NCBI GenBank assembly: GCA_946406035.1
Contig: CAMJJG010000026.1
Span: 1 to 37,570, forward strand
Source of the DNA: an uncultured Prevotellaceae bacterium
GTDB taxonomy: Bacteria > Bacteroidota > Bacteroidia > Bacteroidales > Muribaculaceae
Direction of reading: 5' to 3'
DNA: 37,570 nt
Made by a program: the position numbers and the translations under genes. The notes under the pieces were generated by a model. That model was not told where the DNA came from. It saw only the letters and a list, made by a program, of their open reading frames with translations, and ran no database searches. Positions 31,598-37,570 of the stretch are shown in pieces; the stretch's first letter is position 1, and every line of letters begins with the position of its first letter.

Positions 31598-32698
31598 TCA
31601 CTCGGGATTCTTGCTGTGGTAGAAGTCGAGGGGTTCGCCATTGATGGCGTCCTTGGTGTGGTTCATCCACACTTGACGGATGGTGGGGAGCTCGAGCAGA
31701 CCCTTCTCGATCATGGTCGAGTTGTTGCACTCATAGCCCAGGTGATGGAAGAACATCTTCCAGGAGGTGTCCTCGACCTCACCCTCATCGTTGTAGGTGA
31801 ACTTGGTGCCGTCCCAGTTGTCGTCATCGTCACCGGCCATGTCGTTGTGGCCGTGGTCACCATCAATCGACATCAAGGGGTGGCAATATACCTTGCCGCT
31901 GGTGATGCCGGCAGTGAGCATACGCGCGTACACGTTGGTCTTGAAGTTGCCAATCATGTCGACGGTACCCACAAAGAAGTTACCACTGTACTGCTGCAGG
32001 GCCTCCTCGAGCTGGGTGTAGCGGATGTTGGCCTTATAGGTGTCATAGTTGTCGGGGTTACCGTGGCCCATGAAGGCTACAACGCTGTTGCTGGCCAGGT
32101 CACCGTAGATCTTGTTCAACTCACTGGCAACGAGGTTTACATCAACATCACGGTCCTGCAACAGGGGCACGCCCAGCTTGAGGGTTACGGTGGCCAGGTA
32201 GCTGTCATCGATGTCGCCATTGGAGTTGTTGGCAAAGTCCTTGATGTAGTTGATCACGCGGGTATATTCCTCACCGGGAATTACCTGCAGCGATTGAACC
32301 ACGATCTCGCTGTAGCGCACGCCTTCCTGAGCAAACGCATTGAGCCAGAAGGGGGGAGCATAGAAATTGCGAGGATCAACGTTCTCACCTGCGGCAGCGC
32401 GGTTGATGCAGATGGCCGAGGAGAAGGACAGATACACGTCATAGCCAGGGAAGGCCTGCTTGTAGGCAGCAACGGTAGCGTCAAAGGCATTGTAGGCCTG
32501 CTCCCAGGTTGAACCGAAGGCTACCAACAGGATGGCCTTGTTGTTCTTCTTTTGAGACTTTACGGTCTCGTTGACAGCTTTCTGATAAACGGTGTAGTTG
32601 TTCTCGACGGGGTCGTCCTTGTCATCTTTACATGAAGTGAAACCCATCGTCAAGCTCATTGCCAGCATGGCAATCATCAATGATTTAATTTTCTTCAT
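31598..32698 (-). CDS. cbiK: CbiK-like sirohydrochlorin cobaltochelatase, extracytoplasmic lipoprotein
   Basis: This 366-residue protein is a CbiK-type chelatase with an added lipoprotein signal: a hydrophobic segment ending FTSC (Cys23) followed by KDDKDDP. That acidic run resembles the Bacteroidetes lipoprotein export signal for surface display. CbiK features follow: LLVAFGSTWEQAYNAFDATV (58-76), the QSLQVIPGEEY segment with Glu143/144, GHGNPDNYD (His212) and MSIDGDHGHNDMAGDDDDNW with His282, at the positions of the metal-site residues of Salmonella CbiK. The enzyme could insert Co(II), or another metal, into sirohydrochlorin outside the cytoplasm, or move metal in or out of an imported tetrapyrrole. 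It overlaps the end of the upstream receptor by 14 bases. Confidence 0.88.
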   Translation of the reverse strand: MKKIKSLMIAMLAMSLTMGFTSCKDDKDDPVENNYTVYQKAVNETVKSQKKNNKAILLVAFGSTWEQAYNAFDATVAAYKQAFPGYDVYLSFSSAICINRAAAGENVDPRNFYAPPFWLNAFAQEGVRYSEIVVQSLQVIPGEEYTRVINYIKDFANNSNGDIDDSYLATVTLKLGVPLLQDRDVDVNLVASELNKIYGDLASNSVVAFMGHGNPDNYDTYKANIRYTQLEEALQQYSGNFFVGTVDMIGNFKTNVYARMLTAGITSGKVYCHPLMSIDGDHGHNDMAGDDDDNWDGTKFTYNDEGEVEDTSWKMFFHHLGYECNNSTMIEKGLLELPTIRQVWMNHTKDAINGEPLDFYHSKNPE

Positions 32699-34838
32699 TG
32701 TTGTTTTGTTGTTTTGAATTAAAGTTAGACTTATAGGTATTTTTCAGTTTCTTGCCTTGGTTGAAACGCACACTAACTGACACATAGGCCGTTCGGCCAG
32801 GTGTTGTCGTGCCCAGATGCAGCCCATGGGGCGTGCGGTCGCAATAGTTAAAGAGGTTGTCCACTCCTGCCTCGACACGGCATGCAAACGCCTTGGAGAG
32901 GCCGATGTCGTGGCTGGTTGACAAGCGCCACGTCTGGTACCCCTTGCCATTGCCATTGTCCTGATAGTAACGGGTGCTCGACATCCTGCCATAGATGCCT
33001 AGACCCAAACGGTAACCAGCCGAGAAGCGATGTCCCCACGAGGCAAACCAATTACCCTTGTGATGAGCCGTGCCATCAATAGTGATTTCACGCATCGTGT
33101 CATGGGTCGAGTCATACTGGTTGGCCTCGGTATCCAGATAGCTGTAACCCAGCCCGAAGGCAAACTCACGCCACTGATAGTTCACATTGACATCAACACC
33201 CACAGTACGAGCGTCCTCGATGTTCTGGTACTGCCTCGTCTTGACTGGGTCATACTGGATGATGTACTCATCGGGAGCCTGGTAATTGGGTATCGTCACC
33301 AGCGCAATCATGTCCTTCACCTTATTATAATAGCCCGACACTGTCACACTCAAACCCCGCCAGCCATACTCGCCGCTGACCGAGAAGTAGTTGCTCGACT
33401 GGGGCTTGAGTTCGGTGTTGCCCAGGTACAGGTAGATGCCACTCATCTGCCGCACATAGCGGTAGAACAGCTCGCGAATGGCGGGAGTCTTGAAGCCTTG
33501 GCTCCACGTGGCACGCAGCCGCCAGGGATTGCCCAGTCGCCACATTGCCGATACCTTAGGCGTCAACTTGGTGCCGAACTGCTCATTTTGATTCAGGCGC
33601 AGGCCTGCCGTGATATTGACGTTAGGGATCAGCGTGAACTCGTCTTGCACATACACCGCCGCGGTCCAGTCGCTTGCCTTGCCTCCCTTGACGCGAGTGG
33701 GCGCTTTCAGCCAGTCATAACGATACTCAAGGCCCGCACTCAAGCGGTTCTCAAGTGGCAACGAGAAGACGCCCTTGAGGGTCGCCATCGTGCGCTGCTG
33801 GTCGCTCTGCAACTCCTTCTGGCCTGGCAGATAGGGAAAATATGGATAATAGGCGGTACCAGCGCTTTTCTCATAATCCTCGACAAGCGTCGTAGCCGTG
33901 TAGTAGTAATAGTAGGCATGGCGGTTCCAGTCCACATCCAGCGAGATGAAATCGGTTTTGGAGCGCTGCCACTTGCCACCCACAGCTGCCGACCCGTTGT
34001 GGTACTCCATATCCCACGTCTTGACGTCATAGTGAGGGTGACGGCCACTCACGCGATAGATGCGTTTCCAGTACAGCGAGCCGTCGGCATATAGTTCCAA
34101 GTTCCTTGTCGGCTGATAGGTCAGCCGCTCTGCCACCTGCCAGTTGGTATGGCGGTTAACGGTCTTGTTGCGGGAATCGGTAATGGGCTCCTCCCCGCTT
34201 TGGGTGTGCTCGATGGGGGTATTCTGCCAGCCGTCGCTGTGTTGCAGCTGGAAGTTGGTGTAGGAGCTCACCTTGCCATAGTTCAGCGCTAGGCCATTGT
34301 GTTGGCGCACGTCGCCATAGCTGCCCACACGCGTCGTGTTCTCGACCAGCACGCCCTCCTCGTGATGCTTCTTGGTAATGATATTGATCACACCAGCGAT
34401 GGCATCTGATCCATACAACGCGCTCGATGCGCCCTTGACAATCTCGATTTTTTCGATATTTTGCGGGTCGATGAGTGACAGATCATTCTGGCCTCCCACG
34501 TCGCCATGAATGCGCTTGCCGTCAATCAGGATGAGGATATAGGAGTTACCAAGTCCGTTCAACTGCATCTGTGATCCCATATCGTCCTCGCTAAAGGCAA
34601 ACGATGCCGTGAGGCCACCCAAGATGTCCTCGATACTCTTGCCCGCATATTGCTGCAGCATTTTGCTGGTGATAACCTCGGTCTGCACGGGCGCGTCCTT
34701 CAACAAGTGCTGCGTGCCAGTACCTGTCACAACCACCTCGGGCAGGCTGTCCTGCCGCCAGATGTCATTCTGTGCCGTGACCGCAACAGCCGAGCATAAC
34801 GCCAACAGCGCCGCCGTCAGTCTTTTTGTTTTTCTCAT
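32685..34838 (-). CDS. TonB-dependent receptor, BtuB-like (first copy)
   Basis: The 717-residue receptor is the first gene after the cobalamin riboswitch, which makes it a likely corrinoid (BtuB-like) transporter. It has a signal peptide ending near VAVTAQ, a plug from about residue 30 (LPEVVVTGTGTQHLLKDAP) that contains LNGLGNSYILILIDGKR and ALYGSDAIAGVINIIT, and a long barrel. Relative to the second receptor it lacks nothing, but its C-terminus extends past the barrel end (VRFNQGKKLKN) by about 15 Asn/Ser/Lys-rich residues that overlap cbiK. That tail could simply be read-out from overlapping coding. Energised by TonB-ExbBD, not encoded here. Confidence 0.88.
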   Translation of the reverse strand: MRKTKRLTAALLALCSAVAVTAQNDIWRQDSLPEVVVTGTGTQHLLKDAPVQTEVITSKMLQQYAGKSIEDILGGLTASFAFSEDDMGSQMQLNGLGNSYILILIDGKRIHGDVGGQNDLSLIDPQNIEKIEIVKGASSALYGSDAIAGVINIITKKHHEEGVLVENTTRVGSYGDVRQHNGLALNYGKVSSYTNFQLQHSDGWQNTPIEHTQSGEEPITDSRNKTVNRHTNWQVAERLTYQPTRNLELYADGSLYWKRIYRVSGRHPHYDVKTWDMEYHNGSAAVGGKWQRSKTDFISLDVDWNRHAYYYYYTATTLVEDYEKSAGTAYYPYFPYLPGQKELQSDQQRTMATLKGVFSLPLENRLSAGLEYRYDWLKAPTRVKGGKASDWTAAVYVQDEFTLIPNVNITAGLRLNQNEQFGTKLTPKVSAMWRLGNPWRLRATWSQGFKTPAIRELFYRYVRQMSGIYLYLGNTELKPQSSNYFSVSGEYGWRGLSVTVSGYYNKVKDMIALVTIPNYQAPDEYIIQYDPVKTRQYQNIEDARTVGVDVNVNYQWREFAFGLGYSYLDTEANQYDSTHDTMREITIDGTAHHKGNWFASWGHRFSAGYRLGLGIYGRMSSTRYYQDNGNGKGYQTWRLSTSHDIGLSKAFACRVEAGVDNLFNYCDRTPHGLHLGTTTPGRTAYVSVSVRFNQGKKLKNTYKSNFNSKQQNNNEEN

Positions 34839-34894
34839 TTCTGCTTTCCGTCACACCTATTCCTGAGTGAGCGTACTATTATTAATGTTTCAAC

Positions 34895-35078
34895 CCATGG
34901 CAGGTCTTCTGACTCTCTCCAGCCTGCTTGGCCTTCCCAGTCATCATGATGACCAGTGGCTCAATTTCAAGCAAGCCCTCATAGTAAGGAGATTACAGCT
35001 GCAGGTACAGTTCCGGATTCCCACCGGATTCCCTCACATCGTCATGCTGGCAGTTCTGCTAGCAGCGATTACCATCGG
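34895..35078 (-). ncRNA. Cobalamin (AdoCbl-type) riboswitch
   Basis: On the minus strand the conserved parts of a B12 riboswitch appear in order. They are a GGGAATCCGGTGGGAATCCG segment (35017-35036), CTGTACCTGCAGCTGTAA (34994-35011), a GCCACTGG...CTGGGAAGGC pair (34937-34967), and the B12-box GTCAGAAGACCTGCC (34899-34913). The aptamer ends about 55 bases before the receptor ATG and no T-run terminator lies in between, so control is probably by hiding the ribosome site or by a kissing loop with the CCATGGG region. It should repress the receptor-cbiK-receptor genes, and possibly the whole cbi block, when B12 is abundant. Confidence 0.93.
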
Positions 35079-35088
35079 TTTTGCGCCG

Positions 35089-35118
35089 CAAAATTACAAC
35101 ATTTCCATCAATCAGCAA
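35089..35118 (-). promoter_or_regulatory. Promoter of the riboswitch-controlled operon
   Basis: On the minus strand TAATTTTG (35089-35096) is preceded by TTG (35116-35118) with a 19-base spacer. Transcription would begin near 35083, just before the aptamer. The stretch 35119-35235 shows nothing recognisable. Confidence 0.6.
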
Positions 35119-35235
35119 CATTAAAATGAAAAAATATGATTATTATTGTATGCGATAAAACCACAAACTGAATATTATCGGGTTTCAATGTTTTGCCTTA
35201 TTCTCTATTCACCCTACCTAATTCCCAGTCACAAC

Positions 35236-35274
35236 GACAAAACCCAGTGCCTGATATAGTCATGACACTGGGTT
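35236..35274 (-). terminator. Rho-independent terminator of the ilvE-HD operon
   Basis: AACCCAGTG (35241-35249) and CACTGGGTT (35266-35274) form a 9-bp stem; on the minus strand TTTTGTCGTTG follows. It lies about 120 bases after the HD gene stop and separates it from the B12 locus. Confidence 0.7.
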
Positions 35275-35391
35275 ATGTTGATTCCTCTAAATCGCCCTCT
35301 AATGCGCGTTGACTAGCGCATCAACACGTTGTGCTCACGCGTGCAGTTGAAACCTCTACAATCGCAATGCATTTGAGTCACTGGTCAAGGT

Positions 35392-35961
35392 TTACCATGC
35401 ATTGGGGACGCCAAAAAGCGATACCAGCTCGTCAAAGCGCTGCAACGTGTCGCCGCCGAACTTTGATAACGAAATCCGGACCCGCTCAAGGTCCTTTGCG
35501 GGGTCACCCGGATGGCTCTTACTGAAAAATTTGTCTGCATAACAGATCACTTTCTCCTCAAGCGTCTCGGGCAACAGATTCCGGGGCGGATCTATAGGCA
35601 GTCCTTGACTGACAATCTCTTCGGCCGTGATGCCAGCCCCAGTGTGACGTTCACACACCCGTCCATGACGAAACAACCCCATGCCATCAAGCATCTTGCG
35701 TCCCAATACCCCGTGCAGGATATAAGGCTCCTTGCCATGACAGTAGATGCCAGGAGCATCGGTGCGGCACATGCCGATGTCATGTAACATGGCTGCCTCC
35801 TCAACAAACTCAATGTCGATAGGCACATGCTGGTCGATAAGTCGCTGCGAGAGCTTCACCGCCAGATCAGCGACCTGCCGGCTATGAATAACCAACACCC
35901 GGTAATCATCATTACCGGGTGTGTAGTATCGTTGAATGATTGATAAACAATCAAGCATCAC
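35392..35961 (-). CDS. HD-domain metal-dependent hydrolase
   Basis: This 189-residue cytosolic HD phosphohydrolase has the metal ligands His26, His60-Asp61 (AAMLHDIGM), His83 and His106 (ERHTGAG), and a conserved ADKFF segment near 148. Such proteins (the YfbR/HDIG-like branch) act on nucleotides or phosphate esters; the substrate cannot be told. It begins 10 bases after the aminotransferase gene on the same strand, so the two are co-transcribed. The start codon is the first of two tandem Met, either of which may be used. Confidence 0.85.
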   Translation of the reverse strand: MMLDCLSIIQRYYTPGNDDYRVLVIHSRQVADLAVKLSQRLIDQHVPIDIEFVEEAAMLHDIGMCRTDAPGIYCHGKEPYILHGVLGRKMLDGMGLFRHGRVCERHTGAGITAEEIVSQGLPIDPPRNLLPETLEEKVICYADKFFSKSHPGDPAKDLERVRISLSKFGGDTLQRFDELVSLFGVPNAW

Positions 35962-35971
35962 ATCTGTGTGA

Positions 35972-37000
35972 TTAGTCCACCATGACTACCCAACCATGCT
36001 CGTCGGGATAATCACCCATCTGGATGGCACGCAGGCGATTATACAGTGCAGTTACCTTGGGGCCTACACTTCCGTCCTTCCTGATAACATAGTGCACATC
36101 ATTGTCCATGTCAACCACCTCGCTGATGGGGGCGGTAACAGCTGCGGTGCCGCACTCGGCAGCCTCATCGGCCTCGGCAAGCTCCTCAAGAGGAATGGGA
36201 CGGGCCTCAACTTCCATACCCAGGTCACGAGCAATCTGCTGCAAACTCATGTTGGTAATCGAGGGCAGGATGGAGCCCGACTTGGGAGTGATATAACTGT
36301 TACCCTTGACGATAAAGAAGTTGGCAGGGCCACACTCGTCAAGATACTTCTTCTCCTTGGGATCAAGGAACAAGGCAGCGCTATAACCAGCAGCCTTGGC
36401 GCGGGCTGTAGCACCCATGCCGGCAGCATAGTTACCACCAACCTTCCAGCGACCGGTACCACAGGGAGCAGCGCGGTCATACTCACGGTAAATGGCAACC
36501 TTGGTGCATTTGAATCCCTCCTTGAAATACGGGCCTACAGGAGTAACAAAGATGATGACGGTATATTCGTCGGCAGGGTTCACACCAACGCGGGGCGAGA
36601 TACCGATTTCGACGGGACGCAGGTACAGAGAGCTTCCGCTGCCATAGGGCGGGATGAAGCGTTCATTGAGTTTTACGACCTTCTTGCACATCTCCATGAA
36701 GATGTCCTCGGGCAGCGGCTCCATGAGGATACCGCGAGCACTGTTCTGGAGGCGCTTGGCATTCTCATCGGGACGGAACAAGCGAATCTTACCATCACTT
36801 CCGCGGAAGGCCTTCAAACCCTCGAAGATCTCCTGGCCATAGTGCAAGCAGCTAGCGGCCATGTGCAGATTGATGGTCTCGTCTTGGGTGACTTCGATTT
36901 CACCCCACTTGCCATCCTTAAACGTGCAACGCACGTTGTAATCAGTCTTCATGTAACCAAAAGGCAGATGTGCCCAGTCAATGTTTTCTAAATTAGTCAT
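35972..37000 (-). CDS. ilvE: Branched-chain amino acid aminotransferase
   Basis: The 342-residue class IV PLP aminotransferase catalyses the last step of Leu, Ile and Val synthesis or the first step of their breakdown. Landmarks are SCLHYGQEIFEGLKAFR (50-66), LYLRPVEIG, the Schiff-base Lys186 in RWKVGGNYAAG, and LDECGPANFFIV. Length and order match the large-type IlvE (BCAT-II like). It is followed by the HD hydrolase. The 72 bases upstream to the next gene have no clear promoter motif. Confidence 0.95.
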   Translation of the reverse strand: MTNLENIDWAHLPFGYMKTDYNVRCTFKDGKWGEIEVTQDETINLHMAASCLHYGQEIFEGLKAFRGSDGKIRLFRPDENAKRLQNSARGILMEPLPEDIFMEMCKKVVKLNERFIPPYGSGSSLYLRPVEIGISPRVGVNPADEYTVIIFVTPVGPYFKEGFKCTKVAIYREYDRAAPCGTGRWKVGGNYAAGMGATARAKAAGYSAALFLDPKEKKYLDECGPANFFIVKGNSYITPKSGSILPSITNMSLQQIARDLGMEVEARPIPLEELAEADEAAECGTAAVTAPISEVVDMDNDVHYVIRKDGSVGPKVTALYNRLRAIQMGDYPDEHGWVVMVD

Positions 37001-37072
37001 ACTCTGTTTAGTTAAGGTTATTAAATGGTTAAGTAATTTTCAATATGTTTGATTCTTGGCGACAAGATGGGG

Positions 37073-37402
37073 TCAGATAGCAACCTTCTGGGTCAAATTT
37101 CCTATTCTCACCAGATAAATCCCACGAGAACCAAGTCTCAGTTCTGAAGTCCCTGGCTGTAATGTCGCCTGTGACACTATCTGACCAAGGATTGTATAAA
37201 CACGCACCGTAATGCGCTTGGGCGTCACGATCGTGATTATACCATTCCTGCCATATATCTCAACGCCGTCACTAGTCTTGGGATCGTTCCAGGTCTTACC
37301 CTGAACGTCACGATTAGTTTCATGCCATTGTATCTCGGCTAAGGCCAAATTTTGCAGCCCCAGCGCAAGCACCATCGTCAATATGGCAAGCAGTCGTCTC
37401 AT
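37073..37402 (-). CDS. Miniature secreted protein with a sorting-type C-terminal domain
   Basis: The 109-residue product has a signal peptide (about residues 1-22, ending LALA) and a short linker. A domain of some 60 residues then makes up nearly the entire mature protein. It has the features of the Por/type IX secretion C-terminal domain: VEIYGRNGIITIV, ITVRVYTILGQIVSQA, LRLGSRGIYLVRIG and a final LTQKVAI. Such domains normally follow a large passenger, which is absent here. It may be an eroded gene or a genuine small surface protein. A perfect promoter precedes it. The type IX machinery is not in the window. Confidence 0.72.
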   Translation of the reverse strand: MRRLLAILTMVLALGLQNLALAEIQWHETNRDVQGKTWNDPKTSDGVEIYGRNGIITIVTPKRITVRVYTILGQIVSQATLQPGTSELRLGSRGIYLVRIGNLTQKVAI

Positions 37403-37418
37403 CGTTTAAATCAATCAA

Positions 37419-37450
37419 CAAAATTATAACTATTTTTCTGAGCAGACAAA
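37419..37450 (-). promoter_or_regulatory. Promoter of the mini secreted protein
   Basis: On the minus strand TTTG (37447-37450), a 20-base spacer, then TAATTTTG (37419-37426). This is an exact match to the Bacteroidetes -33/-7 pattern. Confidence 0.65.
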
Positions 37451-37512
37451 CCTTTAAAGAAATTTTTCTTTTTTTATCAAAAAAACGCCCTATCTCCAGG
37501 CAAACTAGGAGG

Positions 37513-37556
37513 AATAAAAAAACGAGAGGGGACATCGTTGATGACATCTCCTCTCT
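37513..37556 (-). terminator. Terminator of a gene beyond the right edge
   Basis: GAGAGGGGA (37524-37532) pairs with TCTCCTCTC (37547-37555), with one G-T pair, and on the minus strand a GTTTTTTTATT run follows. It must end a minus-strand gene lying right of the window. Confidence 0.75.
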
Positions 37557-37570
37557 CTTAGGGGGCGGTT

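Noticed and set aside
31616-32512. 298-codon plus-strand frame antisense to cbiK
   Set aside because: Val/Gly-rich shadow of the chelatase gene with no domain signal.
33030-34094. 354-codon plus-strand frame antisense to a TonB receptor
   Set aside because: Shadow frame; no motifs, while the other strand encodes a complete receptor.
35996-36991. 331-codon plus-strand frame antisense to ilvE
   Set aside because: Shadow frame from codon bias; the minus strand encodes a clear aminotransferase.
1-37570. CRISPR array, IS element with transposase, phage or toxin-antitoxin genes
   Set aside because: I looked for regularly spaced repeats, transposase or integrase motifs and small gene pairs of that kind and saw none. 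Short repeats found are described above.

Overview
The window comes from a Bacteroidales bacterium, probably a gut species of the Muribaculaceae/Prevotellaceae type. Four signs point there: promoters with the Bacteroidetes -7 motif TAnnTTTG (sometimes with a -33 TTTG), an acidic stretch after the lipobox cysteine of one lipoprotein, TonB-dependent receptors, and remnants of dockerin-like, beta-barrel and sorting-domain proteins. The family assignment is inference; no rRNA or tRNA gene was seen.

Layout. Bases 1-7350 are accessory: AT-rich hypothetical genes, dispersed repeats, gene remnants, a HAD hydrolase, a divergent HxlR regulator/cupin pair, a membrane-anchored esterase, an AtoE-type short-chain fatty acid transporter and an NADPH-dependent FMN reductase-like flavoprotein. 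Bases 7350-10571 encode one very large FAD/Fe-S oxidoreductase that fuses modules usually found as separate subunits. Bases 10572-11122 hold only a frameshifted gene remnant and promoters.

Bases 11123-35096 are a cobalamin (B12) locus of about 24 kb. A plus-strand operon carries cbiA/cobB, a PduO-type adenosyltransferase, cbiP/cobQ, cobD and cbiB. A minus-strand operon carries cobS-cobC-cobU-cobT for nucleotide-loop assembly. btuF-btuC (import, with no btuD beside them) diverge from cobS, and a CPBP membrane protease follows. A long minus-strand block starts at a cobalamin riboswitch and runs TonB receptor - lipoprotein CbiK - TonB receptor - cbiH/C - cbiE/T - cbiG/F - cbiJ/D, the last four each being a two-domain fusion. 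Together these encode most of the anaerobic (early cobalt insertion) route plus corrinoid uptake. I did not find CbiL, the uroporphyrinogen/precorrin-2 enzymes, a lower-ligand synthase (BluB/Bza) or BtuD here.

Bases 35236-37570 hold an HD-domain hydrolase, a branched-chain amino acid aminotransferase, a miniature secreted protein made almost entirely of a sorting-type C-terminal domain, and a terminator for a gene beyond the right edge.

The most interesting point is the CbiK chelatase. It has a lipoprotein signal with a surface-export-like acidic motif, sits between two BtuB-like receptors, and overlaps the first of them behind the riboswitch. This suggests a chelatase acting outside the cytoplasm in tetrapyrrole or cobalt acquisition rather than in de novo synthesis.
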